A model generated the notes under the pieces. The model was not told where the DNA came from. It was given only the letters and a program-made list of their open reading frames with translations, and did not search any database. 56,423 bases of DNA from Bacteroidota bacterium (GTDB taxonomy: Bacteria; Bacteroidota; Bacteroidia; AKYH767-A; 2013-40CM-41-45), in contig QQVM01000007.1 in assembly GCA_003389385.1 (NCBI GenBank), positions 1 to 56,423 on the forward strand. The letters are read 5' to 3'. Shown piece after piece: positions 24,588-33,050 of the stretch. The position numbers were made by a program, and so were the translations under genes. Positions within the stretch are counted from its first letter, which is position 1. The number at the start of each line of letters is the position of its first letter.

Positions 24588-27011
24588 TCAGAATTTGAAG
24601 CTGACTCCCGCGAATACGTGTCTTCCGGCCTGAGGATAGAAGTAGTTGAAGGTAGATAATTGCCCACCATACAGGTAGCTGAACGTATAAGCATTGGAAG
24701 AATACAGCTTATCAAACAAGTTGTTCACGCTGCAACTCAAAGCGAGTTCTTTCATCCATTTTGGATTCAGTGTATAGCGGAAGCGAAAATCGCTCGTGAA
24801 GTAGGCCTCAAGCATCCTGTTTTTGTTATTGGTATTATCCAGGAATTGTTCTCCTACATGTCTTCCAATCAAATCCAGCGAAACTTTTTTAACAGGTGCC
24901 CAGCTTAGCATTGCAGAGGAAATAATGGAGGGGGAAAATGCAATGTCGGTGTTTTTGTGAATGATAGTGCGCTGTATGCCTTCGTCGTAATCGTCGATGA
25001 ATTCTTCGAACAAGTCAATTTTATTTCTGCTGAAGCTTGCGTTGGCTTGCAGTGCCAGATTAGAGCGGATTTGCCAGGTGACTTGAATTTCTGCTCCTGA
25101 GCGATAGCTATTGTCTACATTTTGCCTAGTATACTCACCGACGTCATTAATTTTTCCTGTAAGAATGAGCTGGTCTTTGTACTTCATAAAATACAGGTTC
25201 AGATTCAGGTTTAGATTACTTCTTTGATATCGAATACCGGCTTCATAATCTGTCAGTTTTTCACTCCCGGGTCTGCTGGCAGGACTTGAATTGATGAAAT
25301 CATCTCTGACAGGTTCTTTGCCGGCCATGGCGATGGAAGCATAAACGGATTTTCCAGGCGAAAGCATGTAGGTAATTCCTAATCTAGGATTGTAGAAAGT
25401 CATGTTGGATTCCTGATTGATCATTTCTCCAGAAACACTTGGAGCGCTGAAGCTATAGTCAATGCGCCTGATCTGCAGGTCGAGTAAGATTTCTGTGTTT
25501 TCAATTCCACGATAAATGAACTTCAGGTATCCGCTCATATCATTTTTTTCGGCATCATTGAAATAATATCGTTGCGGAGGTGTGCCAATCACTCCCTGTT
25601 CAGACCAGATCAGCTCTCCGAAATGATCGCCCAGATATTGGTGTGCAGAGAAACTGGCATGTACATCAAAATTGTCTGATTGATAATTTCCGTTTAGTGT
25701 GAGACCAAAGAAGTCGTTGTCAAGCCAGCGTTGTCTTATAAAATCTGAATATTGAACAGTATCATTTCCGCGAATTACATCTGCGATTCCGTAATTTGAG
25801 AGCATGTCTTCATCCTGATATTCTTCATAATATCCGTTACCTCGTGTATAATGCAGGGTACTGTTGAAGCTAAATTCATTGGAGAAAGAATGTGTGTAAT
25901 GTAACTGGTAATAATCCTGCTGGTAATTATCAACCTGGTTGTCGTAGTATTTCATTTCGCCGTCTTTGTTAAAATACAAGCCTGCCGGATTAAATGTTCT
26001 GTTAGTTTTCAGTGAATCTTCAGGAACTCCATACCATGCCTGATAAGTTTTTTCTTTTCCACTGAGGATAACTGCGCGCAGAGAATTTTTACTGCCATAA
26101 TAACCGCCTGAGAGATAAAATGATTTCAAATCAGAGCTAGCGCGGTCAATGTAGCCGTCTGAAGTGATTTTACTCATTCTGCCTTCAATAGCGAATCGGT
26201 TGCTGAGCAGTCCGCTGCCGAATCCGACTGAATTACGGAATGTATTGAAACTTCCTGCGGAACTCTGGATACTGCCATAGGGCAGAGGAGAAACTTTGCT
26301 GGTCAGAATGTTTACACTGGCACCAAAAGCACCTGCACCGTTTGATGAAGTTCCAACTCCTCTCTGGATCTGAATATTGTCTACAGAAGAAGCCAAATCA
26401 GGCAGGTCAACCCAATATACCTGATGCGATTCGGCATCATTCACCGGCACTCCGTTCAGTGTAACGTTCACGCGCGTAGCGTCACTTCCGCGTATACGCA
26501 TGCCGGTATAACCGATACCGCTTCCTGCGTCTGAAGTCGTCACCAGTGAAGGTGTCATTTGCAGCAGATAAGGCATATCCTGACCGAAGTTTGACCGCTG
26601 CAGTTCTTCGGAGCTAATATTGTCGTGCGCAAAAGCGGAGTGCTTTTTATTTCTAGTGGCAGAAATTGTTACTTCTTCGGAAATATAGCTGCGTATTTTC
26701 ATTCGCACATTCACTTCGCTCATATCAGGATTGATGCTTAGCTGCTGGCTTTCGTATGAAATATGACTCAGGTGAATCCTGATTTCACTTTCATCTTTCA
26801 ATATAATTTCAAATTTTCCTTTCGAATCTGTGGTGATGTTTACATTTGAATCACCGATGCGAATGTTTACATCGCTCAGGGCTTTGTTTGTTGCTGCATC
26901 ACTTACTGTACCTGTGATTTTTTTCTGAGCTGAGCACAATGCAGGAAGCAGGATAGCAATCAATAGAAGTTTCACGGAGATATTTCCGCGTAAAAAAACA
27001 GCAATTTTCAT
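24588..27011 (-). CDS. TonB-dependent receptor under TPP riboswitch control (probable thiamine uptake)
   Basis: An 807-residue outer-membrane transporter. It has a signal peptide, then a carboxypeptidase-regulatory-like β-sandwich (ITGTVSDAATNKALSDVNIRI) of about 25-110. The plug follows (about 120-240: MRIRGSDATRVNVTLNGVPVND, then SVDNIQIQRGVGTSSNGAGAFGASVNI), then a 22-strand barrel ending in phenylalanine (FAGVSFKF). The 5' leader carries a THI-box riboswitch, so the receptor most likely takes up thiamine, its phosphates or a precursor; the ligand specificity is inferred from regulation. A PnuC permease and a NadR-like kinase lie just beyond. It probably works with TonB-ExbBD encoded elsewhere. 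Confidence 0.93.
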   Translation of the reverse strand: MKIAVFLRGNISVKLLLIAILLPALCSAQKKITGTVSDAATNKALSDVNIRIGDSNVNITTDSKGKFEIILKDESEIRIHLSHISYESQQLSINPDMSEVNVRMKIRSYISEEVTISATRNKKHSAFAHDNISSEELQRSNFGQDMPYLLQMTPSLVTTSDAGSGIGYTGMRIRGSDATRVNVTLNGVPVNDAESHQVYWVDLPDLASSVDNIQIQRGVGTSSNGAGAFGASVNILTSKVSPLPYGSIQSSAGSFNTFRNSVGFGSGLLSNRFAIEGRMSKITSDGYIDRASSDLKSFYLSGGYYGSKNSLRAVILSGKEKTYQAWYGVPEDSLKTNRTFNPAGLYFNKDGEMKYYDNQVDNYQQDYYQLHYTHSFSNEFSFNSTLHYTRGNGYYEEYQDEDMLSNYGIADVIRGNDTVQYSDFIRQRWLDNDFFGLTLNGNYQSDNFDVHASFSAHQYLGDHFGELIWSEQGVIGTPPQRYYFNDAEKNDMSGYLKFIYRGIENTEILLDLQIRRIDYSFSAPSVSGEMINQESNMTFYNPRLGITYMLSPGKSVYASIAMAGKEPVRDDFINSSPASRPGSEKLTDYEAGIRYQRSNLNLNLNLYFMKYKDQLILTGKINDVGEYTRQNVDNSYRSGAEIQVTWQIRSNLALQANASFSRNKIDLFEEFIDDYDEGIQRTIIHKNTDIAFSPSIISSAMLSWAPVKKVSLDLIGRHVGEQFLDNTNNKNRMLEAYFTSDFRFRYTLNPKWMKELALSCSVNNLFDKLYSSNAYTFSYLYGGQLSTFNYFYPQAGRHVFAGVSFKF

Positions 27012-27038
27012 TTTACATATATTTTAAGGTTAAACAAA

Positions 27039-27062
27039 TGCGCACAAAAGGGTGTGTGCGCA
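27039..27062 (-). promoter_or_regulatory. Leader hairpin between riboswitch and receptor start
   Basis: TGCGCACA (27039-27046) and TGTGCGCA (27055-27062) form an 8-bp perfect stem with an eight-base loop. It lies 27 bases upstream of the receptor start and just downstream of the TPP aptamer on the minus strand, so it is a candidate expression-platform element. The following bases are U-rich only in part, so termination is not certain. Confidence 0.5.
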
Positions 27063-27079
27063 CCGCATTTTGTTTACCT

Positions 27080-27155
27080 CGTTCCCTTCGCAGGAATTAC
27101 CCTGTGCAGGTTCGATGGGTATAATCTCAGCCCCGTGGATCAGGAGCACCCCCTT
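27080..27155 (-). ncRNA. TPP riboswitch (THI element)
   Basis: On the minus strand the conserved blocks of the thiamine pyrophosphate aptamer appear in order: GGGGGTGCT, CTGAGA (27130-27125), ACCC, GAACCTG (27113-27107), GGGTAAT (27102-27096) and GAAGGGAA (27090-27082). Spacing and helices fit the three-way junction. It sits about 70 bases upstream of the TonB-dependent receptor and should repress it when thiamine pyrophosphate is plentiful. Confidence 0.93.
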
Positions 27156-27224
27156 TATGTAATTGCAAAATTATAAATTAAAACAGAGCGGAGAAGAAAA
27201 ATTTTCATGTGTCATCAGATTTAC

Positions 27225-27232
27225 TATTTTCG
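27225..27232 (+). promoter_or_regulatory. Candidate -7 element for the 27239 gene
   Basis: TATTTTCG matches the common variant TAnnTTCG. It ends six bases before the GTG at 27239, so the start of transcription would lie at or next to that codon. This favours GTG-27239 over the GTG at 27209. Confidence 0.4.
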
Positions 27233-27238
27233 TTGCGC

Positions 27239-27766
27239 GTGAAAAAAATACTTTCTTTCTGCCTTTTGATTATTTGCATGAACATTATGAATGTTGATGC
27301 CCAGCATTATTCCAAAGGAATTGGTCTGAGGGCCGGGAAATTCAACACAGGCATCACTTTCAAGAATTTTTTCGCAACGGATAATGCTACAGCACTTCAG
27401 CTGGATTTGTATTACACCAATGTCGCATCAGGAGGATATACGCTGAAGGGTTTTTACATAAAGCAGATTCCTTTCAATGTTCCCATCATACAGCTGCCGC
27501 TCGATTTTATTTTTGGCGGAGGAATCAATATCGGATATTTTCCATTTGATCCGCAAGGTTATTACAAGAGAGAAGAAAAGGATGCGAACTATTATGATTC
27601 ATCAGTGATATCCGTTGGTGCAGGTGCGACAATTCAAATCGAATATCAGATAAAGAAAATTGCACCTGTAACCCTGGGTATAGAGGTTGTTCCTTTTTAT
27701 GAGATTATCAATCCGGGCCCGGAGTATGTGGATGTAGGTGTTTCAATACGTTATGTGTTTCGCTGA
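27239..27766 (+). CDS. Predicted outer-membrane β-barrel protein
   Basis: About 175 residues from the GTG at 27239. A signal peptide (KILSFCLLIICMNIMNVDAQ) is followed by alternating amphipathic strands with glycine turns (GIGLRAGKFNTGITF, ALQLDLYYTNVASGGYTLKGF, FGGGINIGYFPFD) and ends in an aromatic-rich strand with terminal YVFR. This is the pattern of a small outer-membrane barrel, perhaps of eight strands. The ligand is unknown. It is divergent from the TonB receptor and convergent with the NadR-like gene (16-base overlap). The alternative start 27209 adds 10 residues that would displace the signal peptide. Confidence 0.7.
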   Translation: MKKILSFCLLIICMNIMNVDAQHYSKGIGLRAGKFNTGITFKNFFATDNATALQLDLYYTNVASGGYTLKGFYIKQIPFNVPIIQLPLDFIFGGGINIGYFPFDPQGYYKREEKDANYYDSSVISVGAGATIQIEYQIKKIAPVTLGIEVVPFYEIINPGPEYVDVGVSIRYVFR

Positions 27767-28293
27767 TTCCTTTCCAGCAAATCGCTTACTGCCTGCTTCG
27801 CAAACTTGAGTCTTTGATTCCATTCACCTTTGATGATTACGAATGGAAGTTTTCTTTCCTCCAGTATATTTTTGTAACGATTAAAAAAGTACTCTCTTCT
27901 TCCCGGGTTTTCCCTTACAGGGTCATCAATGAATTCTGTGTCGGGATACGTGAGGAGATATAAATCGTAAGGATGATCATTGATGATTCCTGTGATCCAA
28001 TCCGGACTATGCCCGAATTTATCTTCCATCCAAATTTTTCCCATGATGGCCTCAGTGTCTATGATGATCATAGAGTCTTCAGTCTGCATTTCTGCTTCAA
28101 ACTGGCTTCGAATGCAGTGCAGCGCTTCCTCCTCAGAATACCTTCCATTTTTTTCAGCAAGAAAAGTTCTGCCGTATTCAGGAATCACTGTACAGTTGAA
28201 TTCCTTCCCAAGCAATTCTGACAGAGTTGATTTTCCGCTTGACTCCGGACCGATTAATGCGATGCGGATTTGTGATTTTATTTTTTCAGGCAT
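27751..28293 (-). CDS. NadR-like ATP-binding kinase
   Basis: A 180-residue P-loop kinase resembling the C-terminal ribosylnicotinamide kinase domain of NadR. Walker A is GPESSGKST at about 14-22; VIPEYGRTFLAEKNG, IIDTEAIMGKIW and DLYLLTYPDTEFIDDPVRENPGRR are family segments. The nearest characterised activity is phosphorylation of nicotinamide riboside. Its start overlaps the pnuC end by eight bases, so permease and kinase are coupled: uptake with trapping by phosphorylation. Given the TPP riboswitch nearby, thiamine is an alternative substrate, but I cannot decide. Confidence 0.85.
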   Translation of the reverse strand: MPEKIKSQIRIALIGPESSGKSTLSELLGKEFNCTVIPEYGRTFLAEKNGRYSEEEALHCIRSQFEAEMQTEDSMIIIDTEAIMGKIWMEDKFGHSPDWITGIINDHPYDLYLLTYPDTEFIDDPVRENPGRREYFFNRYKNILEERKLPFVIIKGEWNQRLKFAKQAVSDLLERNQRNT

Positions 28294-28885
28294 GCATCTT
28301 TTTTGAAGAGAGCTTCCATTCTCTCAGTCCTTTAATAGCCAGAACGAGAAATACAGCGTATAAAACTGCAGTCAATAGCAGGCCTTTATAAATATACATA
28401 GGGATGTAAATGACATCCACTACGATCCAGATTATCCAGTTTTCAATTTTCTTTCTTGCAATCAGATATTGTGCGGCAAGACTTCCTGAAGTGAGGAAAG
28501 AATCCAGCCATGGGAGGGAGGCATCAGTATATGAATTGAAAAACCATCCTACTATCAGTGTGCCTGCACATACCAGTGCAGACAGCTTAACGAGAAGTCC
28601 AAAATTGCTGAATTCAGGTATCAGAATTTGCTTGTTAACTGGAGGATGCTTCCATTTCCACCAGCCATAGGTCAAGAGCACAATGTAAAACAGCTGAAGT
28701 ACAGAGTCTGCGTATAGTCTAACTTCGGGACTGAAAAATATCCAGGCATAAAGTGCCACATTGACGATTCCAATCGGAAAACACCAGATACTTTGTTTGA
28801 TGGTGAGCCATACTCCTAATATGCCACTGAGCATGGCTAGCAATTCCAATCCAGAAATATTTTGACCCGAAAGCAGAAAATCCAT
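28286..28885 (-). CDS. PnuC/PnuT-family vitamin permease
   Basis: A 199-residue inner-membrane protein with about seven hydrophobic helices. It has the family core FPIGIVNVALYAWIFFSPEVRLYADSVLQLFYIVLLTYGWWKW, including the YGWWKW substrate-site motif, and the second-half NWIIWIVVDVIYIPMYIYKG. Family members import nicotinamide riboside (PnuC) or thiamine (PnuT) by facilitated diffusion. The upstream region shows no second THI box. The adjacent kinase would trap the substrate. Assignment to nicotinamide riboside or thiamine stays open; the neighbourhood with the TPP-regulated receptor favours thiamine. Confidence 0.88.
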   Translation of the reverse strand: MDFLLSGQNISGLELLAMLSGILGVWLTIKQSIWCFPIGIVNVALYAWIFFSPEVRLYADSVLQLFYIVLLTYGWWKWKHPPVNKQILIPEFSNFGLLVKLSALVCAGTLIVGWFFNSYTDASLPWLDSFLTSGSLAAQYLIARKKIENWIIWIVVDVIYIPMYIYKGLLLTAVLYAVFLVLAIKGLREWKLSSKKMHA

Positions 28886-28994
28886 CCTTCAAATATCCAA
28901 AAAAACAACAAGCCTCATAAAACAGTAAAAAACAGGATAGATTCTGGATTTCAGGCACTTGACTCTTTGTCATTTTTTCGTCATCTTTGAATAG

Positions 28995-29014
28995 TCCATG
29001 AATATTCCATGAAT
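28995..29014. repeat. Direct repeat upstream of the AraC gene
   Basis: TCCATGAAT occurs at 28995-29003 and again at 29006-29014, spaced by 11 bases, one helical turn. It lies about 90 bases before the AraC gene start and could be an operator for that regulator, as AraC-family proteins often bind tandem half-sites. There is no other support. Confidence 0.3.
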
Positions 29015-29102
29015 TTTACAATACAATTGTGCCGGATTTTCGATTTGTGCAGAAGGTTGTTTTACCGAGTTAATAATTTATAATAAAATATAGGATCATT
29101 AT

Positions 29103-30026
29103 ATGTGTTTACTGAACAAGTTCATTGATTCGTTACATGTCAATTTTTATGTGGCAGCAATGAAGGAAATAATTCTACCTTTTGAAGTCAACCACAGAAT
29201 CGAAAAAGCCAATGTTATCATGCTGAAGGAGCAGGGTACAGTGGAATATTGTCGTGAACGAAAGCCGGTCCCTGACAATGGAGCCTATTTTATTCCTGCA
29301 GGGCAGCCGATTTACGCCAGGCATGGTGTAAATCCAAGCATCAATTTATATGATAAAGGTTTTGAAACCGAAGAAGACAAAAACAAATTCTTTCGAACTG
29401 TTTCTGCAGATGAAGACAGGAGTAAGATTGCCGAAATGAATTTTTATCTGGTGTTCGATGTGCTATTATACAATGCAATTCCGTTTTTCGAGTTGATGGA
29501 ACTGCCTATTACATATGTTCCACCTGATGCTGAATTTGCTCATCTTGTAAAGTATGTTGCGCTTGAACACAGTCAGAACAAATTAGGAAGAGACAAGATC
29601 ATCAACAATTACATGGATGAGATCGTAATTCACTTCTGCAGGTATCTTCAGTCGCAGCCTCAGTATGCACAAAATATAAATAAGCTTGAGTATCTGACCG
29701 ACAAGAGGCTTGTGGACATTGTTAAATACATTCAGGCAAATCTTTCAAAGGATCTTTCGAATAAAGTGATTTCATCTGTCGCTTATGTTTCCGAAGACTA
29801 TGTAGGTCAGTTTTTTAAATCTCTTACCGGAAAAAATCTTCAGGATTATATAGAGAACCAAAGACTTGAAAAAGCGATGTTCCTGTTAAAAACCGAGCCG
29901 GACAATGTACAGGAGATAGCACACAAAGTAGGCTTCAAGGATCCTGCATATTTCAGCAGGAGATTCAAGATGAAATACGGGGTCAATGCAAACTCGGTAA
30001 GGAATCACGTAGTTCAGTTGGTGTAA
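29103..30026 (+). CDS. AraC-family transcriptional regulator
   Basis: A 307-residue regulator. The N-terminal part (about 20-190) is a variable sensor-like domain without recognisable motif. The C-terminal 100 residues form the AraC double helix-turn-helix: LVDIVKYIQANLSKDLSNKVISSVAYVSEDYVGQFFKSLTGKNLQDYIENQRLEKAMFLL, then IAHKVGFKDPAYFSRRFKMKYGV, the second helix-turn-helix and family signature. The target is unknown. An internal ATG 19 codons in (MKEIILPF) may be the true start. It ends 13 bases into the convergent GGGP synthase gene. Confidence 0.88.
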   Translation: MCLLNKFIDSLHVNFYVAAMKEIILPFEVNHRIEKANVIMLKEQGTVEYCRERKPVPDNGAYFIPAGQPIYARHGVNPSINLYDKGFETEEDKNKFFRTVSADEDRSKIAEMNFYLVFDVLLYNAIPFFELMELPITYVPPDAEFAHLVKYVALEHSQNKLGRDKIINNYMDEIVIHFCRYLQSQPQYAQNINKLEYLTDKRLVDIVKYIQANLSKDLSNKVISSVAYVSEDYVGQFFKSLTGKNLQDYIENQRLEKAMFLLKTEPDNVQEIAHKVGFKDPAYFSRRFKMKYGVNANSVRNHVVQLV

Positions 30027-30769
30027 ACAGCGTGTACTGCATCGCTGATCTCTTCCAGAACTGAAAGGTCTTTTTCCAGAACATTGCCGATAACAATCAT
30101 ATCAGCTCCTGCTCTGCAAATTGCTTCTGCTTCCTTAGCTGTTCTGATGCCACCGCCTGCAATTAGAGGCAGACTGGTACTTGTCTTTACCTGCGCAATC
30201 ATTCCTGGTGATACAGTGTTTTCAGCTCCGCTCCCCGCATCCAGATAAATCAGCTTCATACCAAGCATCTCAGCTGCCATAGCAGTGCAAGCTGCAATAT
30301 CAGGTTTGTCTGCAGGAATGGGAAGTGTATTACTCATGTAATTCACGCTGGTTAGTTTTCCGCCGTCAATCAGCAGGTATGCGGTTGGGATCACTTCGAT
30401 TCCGCTTTTTTTAACGGCAGGTGCAGCAAGCACATGTTTGCCAATGAGCATCTCCGGATTTCTGCCACTAACCAGTGAAAGAAACAAGAGTGCATCTGCT
30501 TTGCCGGAAACCTGCATATGGCTGCCTGGAAAAATAATTACTGGAATGTTGCAATAAGACTTCAGTGTGCTGATGCAATCCTCCATATTTCCTTTAGTGA
30601 TCAAGCTGCTTCCACAAAAAAAATAATCAACGCGTGCCATCACTGAAGCTTCTGCCAACTTTGCGCATTCTTCAGGTCCGGATTTATCAGGATCTACAAG
30701 CACAGCCAGCATTCGTTTTCCTTCCGCGCGTTTGTTCAATATATCTGGATATAGATAGGAAGTTTTCAT
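30014..30769 (-). CDS. Geranylgeranylglyceryl phosphate synthase-like (GGGP synthase) protein
   Basis: A TIM-barrel prenyltransferase of about 251 residues from the start MKTSYLYPDIL. Visible family motifs are MLAVLVDPDKSG at the N-terminus, FPGSHMQVSGKADALLFLSLVSGRNPEMLIGKH, YLDAGSGAENTV and the phosphate-binding LIAGGGIRTAKEAEAICRAGADMIVIGN. Members join a prenyl diphosphate to glycerol-1-phosphate, the first step of archaeal-type ether lipids. Bacteroidota carry group II enzymes of this family; their in vivo product is not settled. I use 30769 because the residues before it (MYFRLY) are not conserved. Confidence 0.9.
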   Translation of the reverse strand: MKTSYLYPDILNKRAEGKRMLAVLVDPDKSGPEECAKLAEASVMARVDYFFCGSSLITKGNMEDCISTLKSYCNIPVIIFPGSHMQVSGKADALLFLSLVSGRNPEMLIGKHVLAAPAVKKSGIEVIPTAYLLIDGGKLTSVNYMSNTLPIPADKPDIAACTAMAAEMLGMKLIYLDAGSGAENTVSPGMIAQVKTSTSLPLIAGGGIRTAKEAEAICRAGADMIVIGNVLEKDLSVLEEISDAVHAVYTN

Positions 30770-30811
30770 ATACAGGCGAAAATACAAATTTATCTGCGCT
30801 GAAAGATCTGG

Positions 30812-31447
30812 CTAGGCTCCAATGCTCCAGGTGAGCATGCAATCATTCCATCGCATATAATTCACAAGATAGTTTTGTCTGAAGTTTTGCTTTTCAATGG
30901 CCGCATGAATAGCTCCTTTTTCATTATAAATAAATGGATCTGTCTTGAGATCAAGCCTGAAGTCAATTCCCCCGTGTGAATAGAGTTTATACAATACTTC
31001 CTTAGCGCCCCACAACACATGCAAGTGTTCAACCTTTCGCTTTTCTGGAACATGCAAGGATTCTTCCTGGCTCACAAATTTGCCTGCCAAATTTACAATG
31101 CCCGGTCTTAGTGCTTCAAGATCGATTCCGGCACTGGGTGTTTCTGAAATGAGAACAGCAACATAATTTCCGGTATGTGATATAGAGATCGAATGACCCA
31201 TACTCAGCACAGGTTTTCCGCTAGACTCATACCGGATTTGCTCAGTTTGGAACTGATCTGAGAGATTTCGGAAGAGCAATCGTACAGCCAGCCATTCCCT
31301 TTTGCGATGTTCACTCCGGAATTGAAGCCATAAGTTTTCCTCAACTTGAGAGAGAATAACCTTTTCCCTTAATTCTTCAGTCTTTTCAAGGCTTTCCCAG
31401 ATTCCCAGTGAATAATTCGCTTCTATATGTTTATAAACCAGAGGCAT
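30812..31447 (-). CDS. 4'-phosphopantetheinyl transferase family protein
   Basis: A 211-residue Sfp-like enzyme that moves phosphopantetheine from CoA onto a carrier protein serine. Family motifs are SGKPVLSMGHSISISHTGNYVAV, the metal-binding GIDLEALRP (aspartate) and the central WGAKEVLYKLYS (WxxKEA type). The carrier protein is not in this window, which has no polyketide or peptide synthetase. It might serve an acyl carrier protein of fatty-acid or pigment synthesis. It follows GGGP synthase by 43 bases on the same strand; both are convergent with AraC and divergent from ahcY. Confidence 0.88.
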   Translation of the reverse strand: MPLVYKHIEANYSLGIWESLEKTEELREKVILSQVEENLWLQFRSEHRKREWLAVRLLFRNLSDQFQTEQIRYESSGKPVLSMGHSISISHTGNYVAVLISETPSAGIDLEALRPGIVNLAGKFVSQEESLHVPEKRKVEHLHVLWGAKEVLYKLYSHGGIDFRLDLKTDPFIYNEKGAIHAAIEKQNFRQNYLVNYMRWNDCMLTWSIGA

Positions 31448-31509
31448 TAATCGGCAATTCCTGCAAGATTATTAAAATTGAATAAAAAACAATTATCTGC
31501 CTGCTCTGT

Positions 31510-31540
31510 TTTGAGGTCATAGGGCTGATTTGTATCTTTG
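31510..31540 (+). promoter_or_regulatory. Bacteroidota promoter for ahcY
   Basis: TTTG at 31510-31513, a 19-base spacer and TATCTTTG at 31533-31540 match the consensus TTTG-N19-TAnnTTTG exactly. Transcription would begin near 31548, giving a leader of about 20 bases before the ATG at 31566. It rules out the 12-codon upstream extension. Confidence 0.7.
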
Positions 31541-31565
31541 CAGCCTGAAATTCAAATCCTTTAAT

Positions 31566-32885
31566 ATGAATAACACCACAGTTGAAAAATTCGTGAAATA
31601 CAAAGTTAAGGACATTAGTCTTGCCGATTGGGGCAGAAAAGAAATCAAACTGGCTGAGGCTGAAATGCCCGGCCTGATGTCGCTTCGCGCAGAATATGGC
31701 AAACAAAAGCCTCTGAAAGGAGCAAGAATAGCCGGATGCCTGCACATGACCATTCAAACGGCTGTGTTAATTGAGACTCTTGCAGAACTCGGTGCCGAGG
31801 TAACCTGGTCTTCATGTAACATTTTCTCTACACAGGATCATGCGGCTGCCGCAATCGCCGCTGCAGGAATTTCTGTGTATGCATGGAAGGGAATGAATGC
31901 TGAGGAATTCGACTGGTGCATCGAACAAACTTTGTTTTTCGGTGAAGACAGAAAGCCGCTCAATATGATTCTCGATGATGGCGGTGATCTTACCAACATG
32001 GTTTTTGATAAATATCCTGAGCTTGTTTCAGGTATCAGAGGCCTTTCAGAAGAAACAACTACCGGTGTTCATCGTCTTTATGAGCGCATGCAAAAGGGAA
32101 CTCTTCCTATCCCGGCGATCAATGTGAACGATTCTGTGACTAAGTCAAAATTCGATAATAAGTACGGTTGCCGCGAATCGCTCGTTGATTCAATACGTCG
32201 TGCCACTGACCTGATGCTCGCCGGAAAAGTTGCGGTGGTTGCAGGTTTTGGTGATGTGGGCAAGGGATCTGCAGAATCTCTGAAAGATTCCAAAGTTCGT
32301 GTGATCGTAACTGAAATTGATCCGATCTGCGCACTTCAGGCTGCGATGGAAGGATATGAAGTGAAGAAGATGGATGATGCGGTGAAAGAAGCAGACATTA
32401 TCGTCACTGCTACAGGAAACTACAACATCATCATGGATCGTCACTTCAAGTCAATGAAGCACAATGCTGTTGTTTGTAATATCGGTCACTTCGATAATGA
32501 AATTGACATGGCCTGGCTGAATAAGCATTACGGCAACACTAAAGAGACGATCAAGCCTCAGGTTGACAAATACACAGTTGACGGAAAAGACATCATTGTT
32601 CTTGCAGAAGGCCGATTGGTAAACCTCGGTTGTGCAATGGGACATCCTTCATTCGTGATGTCAAATTCTTTCACGAATCAGACCATGGCTCAGATCGAGC
32701 TTTGGACCAATTACAAAAACTACGAGAACAAAGTATATACGCTTCCTAAACATCTTGATGAAAAAGTTGCACGCCTTCACCTGGCTAAAATCGGAGTGGA
32801 GATTGATGAACTTACTGATGAGCAGGCGAAGTACATCGGTGTTCTCAGAACAGGTCCTTACAAGCCTGAACACTACAGATACTAA
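31566..32885 (+). CDS. ahcY: Adenosylhomocysteinase
   Basis: It hydrolyses S-adenosylhomocysteine to adenosine and homocysteine, relieving product inhibition of methyltransferases. The 439 residues from ATG 31566 contain the family signatures [16 protein letters not shown] and [13 protein letters not shown] (NAD-binding Rossmann), the substrate-contact [11 protein letters not shown] and [14 protein letters not shown], and the C-terminal [23 protein letters not shown] with [10 protein letters not shown] consensus promoter lies upstream and a terminator follows, so it is monocistronic. Confidence 0.97.
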   Translation: MNNTTVEKFVKYKVKDISLADWGRKEIKLAEAEMPGLMSLRAEYGKQKPLKGARIAGCLHMTIQTAVLIETLAELGAEVTWSSCNIFSTQDHAAAAIAAAGISVYAWKGMNAEEFDWCIEQTLFFGEDRKPLNMILDDGGDLTNMVFDKYPELVSGIRGLSEETTTGVHRLYERMQKGTLPIPAINVNDSVTKSKFDNKYGCRESLVDSIRRATDLMLAGKVAVVAGFGDVGKGSAESLKDSKVRVIVTEIDPICALQAAMEGYEVKKMDDAVKEADIIVTATGNYNIIMDRHFKSMKHNAVVCNIGHFDNEIDMAWLNKHYGNTKETIKPQVDKYTVDGKDIIVLAEGRLVNLGCAMGHPSFVMSNSFTNQTMAQIELWTNYKNYENKVYTLPKHLDEKVARLHLAKIGVEIDELTDEQAKYIGVLRTGPYKPEHYRY

Positions 32886-32904
32886 TCTTTTGTTTTCATA
32901 GATG

Positions 32905-32937
32905 CAAAACCCCGGCTAGCCGGGGTTTTGTTTTTTA
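32905..32937 (+). terminator. Intrinsic terminator after ahcY
   Basis: A perfect stem CAAAACCCCGG/CCGGGGTTTTG around a four-base CTAG loop, followed by TTTTTT. It is 20 bases past the stop. Confidence 0.9.
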
Positions 32938-33050
32938 TATTGGATTGTATCATCAAATATTATCCGCCACGCATGTGGTATCTTGATTCATTTTGTTTTT
33001 GACTGCATTGCTGAATTTATTTTTGACATCAGAAGTTTCAAGTCTGATTC

